This document shows, one piece after another, positions 10,601-19,168 of a DNA stretch of 64,000 bases. Both the position numbers and the translations under genes were made by a program. This stretch comes from Acanthochlamys bracteata (Eukaryota > Streptophyta > Magnoliopsida > Pandanales > Velloziaceae), in NCBI GenBank assembly GCA_019914995.1, contig JAFKAK010000546.1, forward strand, positions 56,808 through 120,807. The letters run 5' to 3'. Position 1 is the first letter of the stretch, and the number at the start of each line of letters is the position of its first letter. The notes beneath the pieces are model-generated. The model did not search any database, was not told the DNA's origin, and worked only from the letters and a program-made list of their open reading frames with translations.

Positions 10601-13600
10601 CTATCTATTTACAGTACCGAATATAGTACAAGACTGTCAGTAAGTGGTTTATTTTTTTTCCTCTTATTGCAACAGACTGGGTCACTTGTGGGTGATATAT
10701 AAAACTTATATATTGCTTAATGTACAGTCGGAAATTCACTATTTTTTAAATAGTGTATATCAATTTAAATAAAATATTTCCATTATAAATTTAAATAGAT
10801 ATTTTGCACCAATGGTATTGGTCATACGAATACTCAGATTATGACTCAGCATCCGGTGATGCTATTGAATTCGACTCATACATGGTGCCCTGCTGATTGG
10901 TGTGGGGAACCAATCGCGTGGGCTCAACTATCAAATTCCGAGGACACCCTAAAGATCATAGTACCAAGCCATAATGTAGACATTATGTGTGGCTGAAGTA
11001 ATTACTCAGGTATGGTAACAAGCTATGATATGATTGAAATGAAATGGGCGATTGCGGATCTAAGCCCAGTGCTGTTGCACTGGTAAAAGAGCAACGAGTG
11101 GACGATAGTTACAGTCTTCTAATAGGACTGTTAAGGCGCAATCTAATGGTCCCAGTAATGGGATATCAACCTGAAACCCTTCTAACCAAAATAATATCTC
11201 TGAAAATATGTCTCTTACAAAGAGACCAAAGTTAAATAATCTAGATCCTTGATTTATGACTGATTTGTAGATGCTGAAGGTTATTTTAGTATTGAATTAT
11301 TTAAAGATTCAAAAGCTAAATTTAAGTACACTCTAGATTGATTTTTGGAATTAATTTACATGTTAAAGATTTATTATTCTTCTAAGTTTTAAGGACACAT
11401 GAGGAGTGGGGACTGTAAGTACTAAAGGAAAAGTAACTAGTTATAAAGTTAGAGCATTTAAAGATCTTGCAATTATTGTTGACCATTTTTAAACTATATC
11501 CTCTGGTTTCCAGCAAAATATTGCGTATCAATACTGGTTACAAGCTTATAATATTATGGCAATAAAAGAACATTTTAATTATCTAGGCTTGTCAAAATTG
11601 GCTACATTAAAAAATTTAACTAATTATGGTTTATCTGAAAGTTTGAAACAAATTTTTCCTAATTTAGATGTTTCTTTAATTGATACTGTGTCTTACAATT
11701 TTATGGAGATTCCTCATGAAATGAGTAGCAGGAGATTTATTGAGTGAGATGGTTCTTTTTATACTAAGATGACAGAATATAAAGATACATTTCATACAGG
11801 ATGTATTTTAAAATCACCTTACATTCAAAAAGATCTTGCTATTTTAGAAGGTTTATATGATTATTTTTCAAATTACTTTCCAAATATTTCTTTCAATAAA
11901 TTTGATTCTAGAACAAATAAAGGTATTGGTTTTTCAAAACAAAGTGTAAGTTTAACTATTTCTAATATTCAGGATATAGGTAATATTGTAATTCCTTTTT
12001 TTTTGATTTATATCCAGTCTTAGGAGCAAAGAGAATGGATTATAATGATTTTAAAAATATTTATAATATTATCTTATCTAAAGATCACTTAAGTCCTGAA
12101 GGTTTGGCTCAAATAAAACAAATTAGAAATAATATGAATGACAAACGAACAATATTTTAACTTTGGGTTTCACAGATAAATTTTGTATGAAAATTCAGTT
12201 AGCCATGGAAGCAGACCTAGAATTGAGTCAATTACGTCTATTGGATGTTGATAACAGACTTAATATCCCTGTTGATACACATGCAAGATTGGTTGTTCAA
12301 TCTACTGATGTAATTCACGATTTCTGCGGTGCCATCATTAGGTATAAAAATCGATGCTTGCCCAGGTAAAATGGGGAGTGAGAATCCCAAAACTTAGTAT
12401 GCCTGGCAGAGGAGAGAATAATACTATCTCCCTCGCTAAACCATCAAATTGCGGGAAAGCCTTAAAGCTATTTCAACCAAGTAAGAGTGGTAACACGTCT
12501 TATGGCTCACGTAATGAACTGGAGGTAAATAAAATCGAAATAGATGCACGAAAGGAAATAGGCAATCCGCAGCCAAGCACCTATTACTGTAAACTCTGTA
12601 AGGTGCAGTTCATCGACTAAATGTTGGTTGGTTTTTATATACGGCGCAGCCTTTTAGTTATATGCTAATTAACTTAAGATATAGTCAAACCCTATCCGAA
12701 AGGATACAGGATAATTGTTCTATCTACCTAAGCTTACCCTGTGAGGAGCTTAAAAATTAATTCACCGTTGCACCACGAAGCGACGGTTCACAAAAAGATA
12801 TGTGATATATTTTACTATCTAAATACCTTTAACTTTCAAAAAAAAACCTCATTAGGTCAGACTTAGGAAAGTATAATTTATTATCCGTTAAATGGAGACT
12901 TTTGTTCTACCAGGTAATGACCCTAACTCGTCCCTCAAAGTATATAGGGCAAAAGGGTAGATTTGAGATTAAATCAAACTTCTTTATTAGCTGAAAGAGA
13001 AGGAACATTCTTTGGTCGAACATGGCCAAAACTGTAGTGAACCTATGGTTAAAAATCATCAAATTTGACGGGAACACCTAAAGAAATCTTAACCAAATAA
13101 ATATGGTAACATAATTTATTTTACAGGTAATGACTCGTGGTATGGTAAAATCAAGATTTATAATTCAATGGGCAATCCGCAGCCAAGTACCAAATACAAA
13201 AAAAAAAACAAAATATTTGGTATGCAGTTCATCGACTAAACGGTGGTTGGTATTATTATCATAATGCTTAAGATATAGTCAAATCCTCCCGAAAGGTGCA
13301 GAAGAATATTGAGAATTATTTAAGGTTTTCATATTCTTTGTTAAATAGGCGCGCTGAAGTTCAGCGTACTTAGGAGTAAGTCTTTACAATAGTTTGTTAA
13401 ACTAACAATTTACATGCAGCGCCTAATTCCATGTGAAAGGCAAAATAAATAAAATATAATAAACTTGTGTAAAAAATATATAGGCCTTAATTCTTTTTAC
13501 CTTATATTCTTTCACTACCACTACACTATTGTAATATTTTCATTGTGTGATAGCACCGTAACGAACATAACAAACACAATCAGAAAAAAATTATTTCCTC

Positions 13601-15205
13601 AAATATTTTTTGATAGATAAAAACCTGTCATATTCGCTAAGTTTACGACTTCTATGTTTTTAAAAGGTCTTTTAGTTCGAGCGCCTTAAAAGTTCCAAGT
13701 AAATAGGCCGGAGTCCTTAGCAATAGAACATATTAATAGTGGAGAACCAACTACTTTGAGGTAATTAATAAAATATTATTAAATCAAAATTTAATTATTA
13801 CCGAAGGTAAGTTAGAACAATTATTAAAAGTTCGAGGAGTAGAAATAGAGCTTCCTGTAACTACAGAAGAAGATAAAAGCTTTTAGCACAATTGACAGGG
13901 AAATCTAAACATAAAGGTTACCTTGGGGTATATATTTTTAAACATAAAGCACCGGCCTTAAATATGTAGGTTCATCTAATTTACTAAGACGTAGAATGGA
14001 TTGTTATTTTAAAGGAGATTTTCCCGTAGCAGAAAGTTTTTACCTTCTTAGAAAAGAAGGGTTAGGTGCTTTTAATTTAAAAATATTTAAATTAAAACAG
14101 AGATAAGTTTAATAGTCAAGATGCTCTAATATTGGAACAATATTTTTTATTGAGTAAAGAATTTGATTTGAATTCATTAAGGGTGGTTAATACAGGACCT
14201 TCTAAAGGTAAAGGTGTTTACATTTATAATATATCTTGTAGCACTCTATTACCAAGCTAAATCTAAAATTGATCTAAAAGGGTTTTTAAAATACACCTGA
14301 GACTTGTAAAATTTACGTAGATTCTAAAATTCCTTATCTGAAGAATTTTTTATTATTGAGCTACCCCTATACCTACTGCTTCTCTAACAGTGAAATTAGT
14401 ATTCAAGAGTTAGCAGAAAAGATGCAAAAAGAAAGACAAAATTTTTATACATTGGGAACTCTTAGAAGTATTCCTGTTAAATTAGAAATTAAAGAAGGAA
14501 ATACTTTTGTAGACCCTTCTATCGTGGGTCATGCTCTAAATTTCGATTCTTTAACATCTTGCATAGAATATCTAAGGAAGTGGGTTTAATTATTAAAAGA
14601 AGCACTCTTACTAAATACATAAAAATTGGTAAGTGTTCCATAATTTTTTATGTACGCATTCAGACAACACTTTACCTGATAATTTTAAAAAGTGGGATTA
14701 ATAATAGATGAATACAAAAATTTAAAGGAAAGTCAGACTCAGAATTTCTAATTGCTAATATAAAAATAAACCTTTACTAGCTAAAAAGAAAATTTTGAAA
14801 AAGAATTTGAAAGTATCACGGATACTGTTAAATACTTTAAGGTTTTAGGAATTAGCTTAGATCGAAAAACATTAAATGCCCGTTTAAAGACAGTAAAGAA
14901 TATAAAGGTTATTATTTTTCTTACAAATAATTAATTCATGAAGGCCGGGCTGCCTGGTTGGTTTGCTAGGCTATTTACAGCAATTTAATGCTTAATGGTA
15001 CTTATTTTTATTTATTGTGTAAATTATCAGTAATTGTAAAGACGTATTGCAATGTTCAGAAATCTGTGGAGTATATCACGGATTCATGCCCGTGGCTATT
15101 GATTCTTTAAGTTTAGAAGAATATTTAACATGACTGAGCTCTATGGTTTCTGCCGTAGTTGTTCGGGGCTCAAGCTTAGGGTCAGACTTCTATAGTAAAG
15201 GATAA
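4670..15205 (+). CDS. cox2: cytochrome c oxidase subunit 2, six exons
   Basis: Subunit II of complex IV in the inner membrane; it carries the CuA centre that accepts electrons from cytochrome c. Exons are approximately 4670-4935, 6535-6630, 10807-10890, 12207-12366, 12958-13016 and 15050-15205. Exon 1 has N-D-A-P-Y-P-W-Q followed by the first membrane segment and ends at W-T-I-T-P. Exon 2 has the second membrane segment and L-D-E-V-I. Exon 3 has [11 protein letters not shown]. Exon 4 has E-A-D-L-E-L and the S-T-D-V-I-H copper ligand region. Exon 6 has the CuA motif [17 protein letters not shown] encodes Trp in exon 1 (V-V-W-T). Single-base frame breaks occur near 4740, 4862, 12325 and 12965. 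The last exon runs into a tail with an inserted GIY-YIG gene behind it. Confidence 0.93.
4936..6534 (+). mobile_element. cox2 intron 1, group I with LAGLIDADG gene
   Basis: Interrupts cox2 between I-T-P and A-I-I-L. The upstream exon ends in T and the intron ends in G, as group I introns do. Core elements are visible at about 4960-5170, including CTCAGGTAGGGTAATAAG, ATCGCGGATCTAAGTC and AACGAGTAGACAGTAG. The same core type recurs in cox2 intron 3, nad1 intron 2 and cox1 intron 2. The endonuclease gene occupies the 3' half. Confidence 0.85.
5337..6330 (+). CDS. LAGLIDADG homing endonuclease, cox2 intron 1
   Basis: Two-domain LAGLIDADG_1 endonuclease or maturase. The first motif, [12 protein letters not shown], is at about 5458-5490. 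The second, [12 protein letters not shown], is at about 5929-5962. The protein ends in the family-typical [13 protein letters not shown] with TAA at 6328-6330. Several one-base frame breaks (near 5615, 5690, 5890, 6170) divide it, so it is either assembly-damaged or decaying. Both acidic motif residues are intact. Confidence 0.8.
6753..6935 (+). pseudogene. N-terminal fragment of LAGLIDADG_2 endonuclease
   Basis: Reads [11 protein letters not shown] followed by [11 protein letters not shown], the start of LAGLIDADG_2 (PF03161-type) enzymes with their first motif. Homology stops abruptly at about 6935, where a LAGLIDADG_1 gene begins. The matching C-terminal half, with W-A-N-N-G-V-R-I, appears 3.3 kb downstream at 10212-10512. 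I infer the two were one gene. Confidence 0.72.
6955..7866 (+). CDS. LAGLIDADG_1 homing endonuclease, cox2 intron 2
   Basis: First motif [13 protein letters not shown] at about 6991-7030; the usual Gly of E-G is Ala. Second motif [12 protein letters not shown] at about 7474-7510, also with the Gly replaced. The domain bodies [12 protein letters not shown] and F-N-L-T-Q-H-I-R-D are typical. Frame breaks occur near 7100, 7200, 7305 and 7640. The frame runs on towards the next LAGLIDADG_2 gene without a clear separation, so the two may be fused. Changed motif residues and breaks suggest it may be inactive. Confidence 0.75.
7900..8647 (+). CDS. LAGLIDADG_2 homing endonuclease, cox2 intron 2
   Basis: Complete-looking LAGLIDADG_2 family member. 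It begins [10 protein letters not shown] with motif [10 protein letters not shown] at about 8032-8065. It continues [20 protein letters not shown] and has the second motif region L-A-L-A-V-W-A-M at about 8346-8380. It ends around L-Y-I-E-K-Y-P-Y-Q. Frame breaks are near 8160, 8370 and 8485. It is a paralogue of the split copy whose ends lie at 6753-6935 and 10212-10512. Confidence 0.72.
8690..9125 (+). other. structured non-coding part of cox2 intron 2
   Basis: About 430 bases without a protein frame but locally GC-richer, with segments such as CCTCGCTGTAGATGGCGGG, GCAACATGCGAGTGACAGCC and GATGAGCGTGAAATGTAGGC. The position between two endonuclease genes suggests the catalytic RNA of an inner intron. 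I could not assign it to a group I subgroup or to group II. Confidence 0.4.
9250..10204 (+). CDS. GIY-YIG homing endonuclease, cox2 intron 2
   Basis: GIY-YIG nuclease domain [20 protein letters not shown] at about 9331-9390. A helix with [14 protein letters not shown] follows, then the NUMOD3-like G-F-K-H-S-E-E-T. The C-terminal DNA-binding part near 10010-10150 reads [12 protein letters not shown] and [18 protein letters not shown] (NUMOD1-like). Several frame breaks interrupt it. It lies between the two halves of a LAGLIDADG_2 gene, consistent with insertion into that gene's intron. Confidence 0.75.
10212..10512 (+). pseudogene. C-terminal fragment of LAGLIDADG_2 endonuclease
   Basis: Reads [22 protein letters not shown], the second-motif region of LAGLIDADG_2 enzymes, then [10 protein letters not shown] near the end. 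It starts directly after the GIY-YIG gene and stops at TAA 10510-10512, just before the outer intron core. It is the natural partner of the N-terminal fragment at 6753-6935. Confidence 0.72.
10891..12206 (+). mobile_element. cox2 intron 3, group I with LAGLIDADG gene
   Basis: Splits cox2 between M-V-P and E-A-D-L-E. The core lies 5' of the gene at 10925-11145: AACTATCAAATTCCGAGG, ACTCAGGTATGGTAACAAGC, GCGATTGCGGATCTAAGCCC and AACGAGTGGACGATAGTTAC. The arrangement and motifs are the same as in cox2 intron 1 and cox1 intron 2. Confidence 0.85.
11215..12160 (+). CDS. LAGLIDADG_1-like endonuclease, cox2 intron 3
   Basis: First motif region W-F-M-T-D-L then D-A-E-G-Y-F-S-I at about 11251-11293; a stop or indel sits inside the motif. 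The second domain shows only R-R-F-I-E-W-D-G-S-F at about 11727-11760, where a G-F-x-x-G-D/E-G motif would be expected. The body has N-I-V-I-P-F-F and K-R-M-D-Y-N-D-F-K and ends [10 protein letters not shown]. Frame breaks occur near 11330, 11390, 11530 and 12000. The degraded second motif suggests loss of endonuclease activity. Confidence 0.7.
12367..12957 (+). mobile_element. cox2 intron 4, group I, no endonuclease gene
   Basis: A 590-base intron between D-A-C-P-G and the L-N-Q-T exon. The core is well preserved: AAATTGCGGGAAAGCC, GCAATCCGCAGCCAAGC, GTGCAGTTCATCGACTAAAT and AAGATATAGTC. This resembles the group IC type. It contains no endonuclease frame. The long open frame across its 5' part is simply read-through of the ribozyme. 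Confidence 0.85.
13017..15049 (+). mobile_element. cox2 intron 5, group I with GIY-YIG gene
   Basis: Inserted after T-F-F-G and before Q-C-S-E-I-C of cox2. The core at about 13050-13320 has CAAATTTGACGGGAACACC, GCAATCCGCAGCCAAGTACC, ATGCAGTTCATCGACTAAAC and AAGATATAGTC. It is the same IC-like type as intron 4 and the 3' core of nad1 intron 1. The gene is in the 3' part. Confidence 0.85.
13690..14930 (+). CDS. GIY-YIG homing endonuclease, cox2 intron 5
   Basis: Nuclease domain [12 protein letters not shown] and [12 protein letters not shown] at about 13917-14000. E-Q-Y-F-L-L at about 14138-14156 supplies the usual Glu helix. Downstream are repeat-like modules with G-V-Y-I-Y-N and S-L-T-S-C-I-E-Y-L, related to the DNA-binding repeats of these enzymes. 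Stop TAA is at 14928-14930. Frame breaks are frequent (near 13790, 13870, 14105, 14240, 14590). Confidence 0.7.
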
Positions 15206-16345
15206 TTTTTCTTTTTCTTCTCCCACTATCTTAGCAACTCGAAAACACTAATTCAAAACAAATTTATAAGATCCGATAACAAATTCTCATTATATCTTTA
15301 TTCCCCCTCTGGTCCCCTTTCTCTAGCGCATTTTTCTTCTTATAATTACCCATTGACTACTTTCGTTCGTTTTAATTCTTCCGCTGTTTCTACAGCAGCT
15401 ATGGTCGCATTGGAAAACATAGAGACTAGATACCCTTAGTGGAATTAAATCCTTCTGTAGCAAGACTAAAATCTGACATAGTTTCTTCAATACCTGATTT
15501 ATCACCTGAAGTCAGAACTTATGTGGAGAATCTACTTACTGTTTCAGCTCAGGAACTGGCAGTTATAGACACAAAAGAAATTCTTAGTTTGCCTGAGGTT
15601 ACTTTAACCCTGCCATCTGGTTTTTTTTATGGTATTTCAAAGTTCAAGGAAACTAGCGGTATTTATCATTTCAAAGATAAAACTGGGAAAGGTTATGTAG
15701 GATCTAGTGCCAATCTTTTCAGCGGATATACAGAGTTCATCGGGTCAACGCTTTTTCTAAAACTAATCTTCACTCTTTATTTTATTCTAATGTGGTGTCC
15801 CAAGGATGGGAAAATTTTTCATTAACTTTATATTTAATTTCTGAAAGGTGTAACCATCTTTCTAATTTTCTAAATTAAACACAAGTTAAATTAACATCCT
15901 TAGATAAAAAAGTATCTTAAACAAATTGTCTTTTACGAAATAACTGTAATAGAACAAGCTTTTATACAAGAATTGATTCTAGTTACAAATATGCAAATTT
16001 ACAGCAATTTCTGGGAATAAAGAACAAAGGAGCTAAAGGATTAATTAGAGATGAAAATTCAGAGAGTCTATCTTTGGAACACCAGGAGAATTTTTTTTCT
16101 GATTATACTAAAAATCAGCACCGTGACAATATGAAAGGAAAAAACTTTCTACTGAAACACGGGAAAAAATGTCAATTTCTCACGGTGGAGTAGAAATCTA
16201 TTATTATTCTTTTCTACTCAAAAATTTGGGAGCTTCACTAATAAGTCTACAGCTGCAGAATTAAATGTTTCAAATAGGACAATCACTCCGGTGAGCAGAC
16301 TCTTGCAGAGTTTCTTCTACGAGAACTAAAGGATTTGAAAAGTAG
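15206..16345 (+). CDS. GIY-YIG endonuclease of the cox2 3'-end element
   Basis: Follows the present cox2 stop and may be fused to cox2, because removing one base near 15200 joins the frames. A Ser/Asn-rich N-terminus precedes the nuclease domain E-T-S-G-I-Y-H-F-K-D-K-T-G-K-G-Y-V-G-S-S-A-N-L-F at about 15646-15720. The C-terminus has S-T-A-A-E-L-N-V-S-N-R-T-I (NUMOD1-like) near 16250-16290. A displaced copy of the cox2 C-terminus follows at 16394-16490. I infer that the element carries a replacement cox2 end and pushed the old end downstream. Confidence 0.7.
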
Positions 16346-16393
16346 TACTAGGTTATACCCTTGCTGCTGTTTCTGCTGCTGCTGCCTAAGTTG

Positions 16394-16490
16394 TTTATGC
16401 CCATTGCCGCAGATTCATTAAGTTTAGAAAGAATACTTGACTTGGTTAAGTAGTATGTTCTTATTTTTCAAAAAAAACAAATTTATTTAG
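16394..16490 (+). pseudogene. displaced cox2 C-terminal fragment
   Basis: Reads [21 protein letters not shown] after removal of one extra A, then a tail ending K-N-K-F-I and TAG at 16488-16490. Intact cox2 at 15080-15145 has [21 protein letters not shown]. No other cox2 exon leads into this copy. It is therefore best read as the original 3' end, left behind when the GIY-YIG element inserted. Confidence 0.8.
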
Positions 16491-17484
16491 TTTAATTGGG
16501 ACAGTTAGATAATAAACACACAAAATAATTTATTTTTAAAAATTTATTAACTAACGGTAAAAACATTACATTGCTTTAAAAATATTTAGATTATTCTTGT
16601 GGCGCGGGAATATACATCACTATATGATAATATGCATCAAGCGCATGGCTGATATTGGCCACGGGTGCTAAGCAAGCGTAGGCTAGTGCCCACCCTGCCC
16701 TCATATCTCAATATAAAAACCAAAAATACAAATTTTTCAAAAATGGGCCTTACTTAATAAAATCTATAATATGGAAATTAAAATAATATTTTAGCTAAAT
16801 TAAGGGTATTAAGTAAAAATAGGTACCAGATGTGTTTTCTTTATTTTTCGAAGGATAATATCTTCTTGTGGCATACGCCCTCATACCTTAAATTTATAAA
16901 AATATAGAGTGTGAGCGTATAACGGTAAAACAAGCGTTAAAAATAAAGAATATAGTTTTAATAAAAATTTGTAGGGAAGGATTTGTTTTATAGATTTGTT
17001 ATCCCCCCCTCCTTTTCCGTTAGTTTAACTGTCGAGGCCTCGGGGAATTAAAATGAAAAGCATCGTTTAATTTTCTAAATAATAGGGGATTATAAGTTAA
17101 TATTAAATTTTAGGTTTCTGTTAAATCAAATTAACTTTAATCTTAAATATTGCCATGTTTGCCTAATTTAACCTAGAGTCGATTTTGGTTAAAAAAATAA
17201 ATTATTATTAAAGGGAATATAAAAATCGCATATATTATTAAATAATTTGGCTAAGACCCGGGCTAATTATAACAAAACGAACTACTACCGCTGCTATGAT
17301 TGCCTAGCTGGGCTGCCTGCCGGGCAGCCCAGCAAGCTGGTTGGCGGTGAGCCGACGCAGGCTCGGGAATAATAAAATAATTTAAAATAATAAAAGTTAA
17401 ATCTTTGCTTACTGGCTACGCCCTTGAGAGTATTAGATTCGCAAAGCAAGCTACGTTGGTAACGAGCGTATTCTTAAAAATATA
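16491..17484. other. intergenic spacer
   Basis: AT-rich with GC-rich patches at about 16610-16700, 16865-16890 and 17300-17370 (CCGGGCAGCCCAGCAAGC type). No gene or RNA recognised. Confidence 0.55.
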
Positions 17485-17554
17485 ACGAGTATAGTTAAGT
17501 GGTATAACCTCTACCTTCCAAGTAGATATCATCAGTTCGAATCTGATTACTCGT
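17485..17554 (+). tRNA. trnG: tRNA-Gly (TCC)
   Basis: Perfect acceptor ACGAGTA/TACTCGT. Anticodon stem TCTAC/GTAGA encloses CTTCCAA, anticodon TCC at 17517-17519. D arm TTAAGTGGTATAA and T arm ATCAG-TTCGAAT-CTGAT are complete. Confidence 0.92.
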
Positions 17555-17719
17555 ATAATCCATTAATGCTAAAGATCCTTATAATTAAAAATTTGAGGAT
17601 TAAACCGTAAAAAAAAGTAAAATAATTATTTATGGAAGCGTAATATTGCCGCGTAGTGGCAGTGCGCTAACGCATCTCCTCATCTCGGGTTAAAATATCT
17701 ACCAACGATACAAAGGGCG

Positions 17720-17752
17720 ACGTACTGCCTGGCGTACGCCTACGGCCTCCAC
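17720..17752. repeat. GC-rich cluster shared with 31651-31682
   Basis: Contains ACGTACTGCCTGGCGTACGC then TACGGCCTCCAC. The block at 31651-31682 differs by only a few bases, and 34821-34840 shares the CGTACGGCCTCC end. The two best copies are 14 kb apart in unrelated spacers, so this is a dispersed repeat. Confidence 0.75.
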
Positions 17753-17799
17753 TAGGATCAGAGCCCAACCAGCCGACCAGAGGCGGGGGAAATAATTAG

Positions 17800-17869
17800 G
17801 AAACAGAACTCGGTCGGTAGAGTGTCTCCTTTAAGGAGAAAGTTATCGGTTTCGAACCCGATTGTTTTC
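17800..17869 (+). tRNA. trnK: tRNA-Lys (TTT, one T missing)
   Basis: D arm ACTC-GGTCGGTA-GAGT and T arm TCGG-TTTCGAA-CCGA are good. The acceptor GAAACA/TGTTTTC lacks one A. The anticodon stem TCTC/GAGA encloses CTTTAAG; with one T restored the loop becomes CTTTTAA and the anticodon TTT. Both defects sit in homopolymers. Confidence 0.7.
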
Positions 17870-18056
17870 AATATAATACATTAATTGACGAAAAAATTTG
17901 TTGCGCCTAAATTATACTTAAAATTTATTACGGTGGCTACGCTTTTGCGTACGCTTGCGTACGCTCGCTTAGCACCCGGGACGTAAATCAGGCTATGTAA
18001 CTACGCCGCCACAGTACGTCAGTCACAGTAAACAAAAAAATTATAATCCGGCGAAA

Positions 18057-18133
18057 GGAATAGTTTTCATTGGTGGATAAGACAATTGCTAATTGTTAGG
18101 GCAACCTTTGGGTGTTCGAGTCACCTCTATTCC
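18057..18133 (+). tRNA. trnS: tRNA-Ser (GCT)
   Basis: Acceptor GGAATAG/CTATTCC is perfect. Anticodon stem ACAA/TTGT encloses TTGCTAA, anticodon GCT at 18088-18090 (reads AGY). The T loop is TTCGAGT. The longer variable region fits a serine tRNA. Confidence 0.85.
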
Positions 18134-18317
18134 GAAATTAAATAATTTATAGGATTGCATAGCCCGCCTTGTTTCTGCAAATAAAAAATAAAAATAAAAA
18201 ATAAAAAAATAAAAATCTTCGTTAAAAATATTCCTAGTAGTGAACAAAATTTTAGTAAGCTCGTAAATACAAAATATTAGAAAGTCCCAATATTCTTAAT
18301 CTATTTCAATGTCTTAG

Positions 18318-19168
18318 ATGTTTTTTTTTATACTACAAAATTTTTAATAATTCACCATTAGAGCAATTTGAAGTTACAAATATTCTTAGTTTACAATTTC
18401 CTATTTTAGGATATCTTACTTTAACCTTAACTAATTTAGCATTATACTCTATAATAGTATTATCTTAACTTTAGGATTGCACTATTTTAAAACAATGAAA
18501 ATAAATTAATTCCTTCTAAATGGTCTCTAGTTTTAGAAAGTTTATACGCTACACTTTCAGGAATAGTAAGAGATCAAATAGGTTCTACAAAATGAACGAT
18601 ATTTACCTTATGTATTCTTTATTCTTCTTTATTTTAATTGCTAATCTTGTAGGGGAAATATTTTATATAACTATACAATTACAACTTCTATAATTGTTTC
18701 TATTGGAACTAGTGTAACTATCTTTATTGGTGTAACACTTTTTAGGATTAATCACTAAAAATATCTTTCTTTTATTTTTGTACCTGAAGGTTGTCCTTTA
18801 GCTCTAGCTCCTTTATTATCTTTAATTGAACTGATAAGTTATTCAGCCAGAGCATTTTCATTAGGAATACGACTATTTGCTAATTTAGTAGGGGACACAG
18901 TTTATTGAAAATATTAAGTACATTCTTACTAAAATTCTTTAAAAGTGAAAAACCTGTTTATTTCTATAATAGCAGTAGTAGTACCGTTTTTCTATATTCT
19001 GTGCTTTATCTCTTCTGGAATTGGCTGTATCTTTTTATACAGGCGTATGTGTTTACAGTACTGACTTCTTCATATATAAAAGAAGCTCTGAATCTCATTA
19101 ATACATTTCTGTTCAGCCGTACTTTTATAATTATATTCGATTATTATATTTTATTCAACCCAAAATAA
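18318..19168 (+). CDS. atp6: ATP synthase subunit a (frame-broken)
   Basis: Membrane subunit a of F1FO ATP synthase, which forms the proton half-channels against the c-ring. Starts at ATG 18318 (M-F-F-F-I-L-Q-N-F), then N-S-P-L-E-Q-F-E-V. The conserved A-T-L-S-G-I-V-R-D is near 18548, F-V-P-E-G-C-P-L-A near 18776, and the catalytic-arginine segment L-G-I-R-L-F-A-N-L near 18862. The C-terminus Y-V-F-T-V-L-T-S-S-Y-I-K-E-A-L-N is typical. Stop is TAA 19166-19168. At least eight single-base frame changes occur, yet the protein is recognisable throughout, favouring assembly error. Confidence 0.88.

Larger units (their letters stand above)
6631..10806 (+). mobile_element. cox2 intron 2, composite group I intron
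   Basis: A 4.2 kb insertion between K-A-V-G and H-Q-W-Y-W of cox2. It holds in order an N-terminal LAGLIDADG_2 fragment, a LAGLIDADG_1 gene, a complete-looking LAGLIDADG_2 gene, a structured non-coding stretch, a GIY-YIG gene and a C-terminal LAGLIDADG_2 fragment. A group I core follows at about 10540-10745 with AGACTGGGTCACTTGTGGGT and GCTTAATGTACAGTCG. That core matches cox1 intron 6. The outer LAGLIDADG_2 gene split at both ends of the foreign block suggests nested insertion, twintron-like. Confidence 0.8.

Noticed and set aside
11044..11235. A 63-codon open frame in cox2 intron 3
   Set aside because: It translates the ribozyme core (GCGGATCTAAG to GACGATAG) and is not a protein domain.
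12354..12620. An 88-codon open frame after cox2 exon 4 as an intron-encoded protein
   Set aside because: It covers the conserved group I core of intron 4, so the open frame is incidental.
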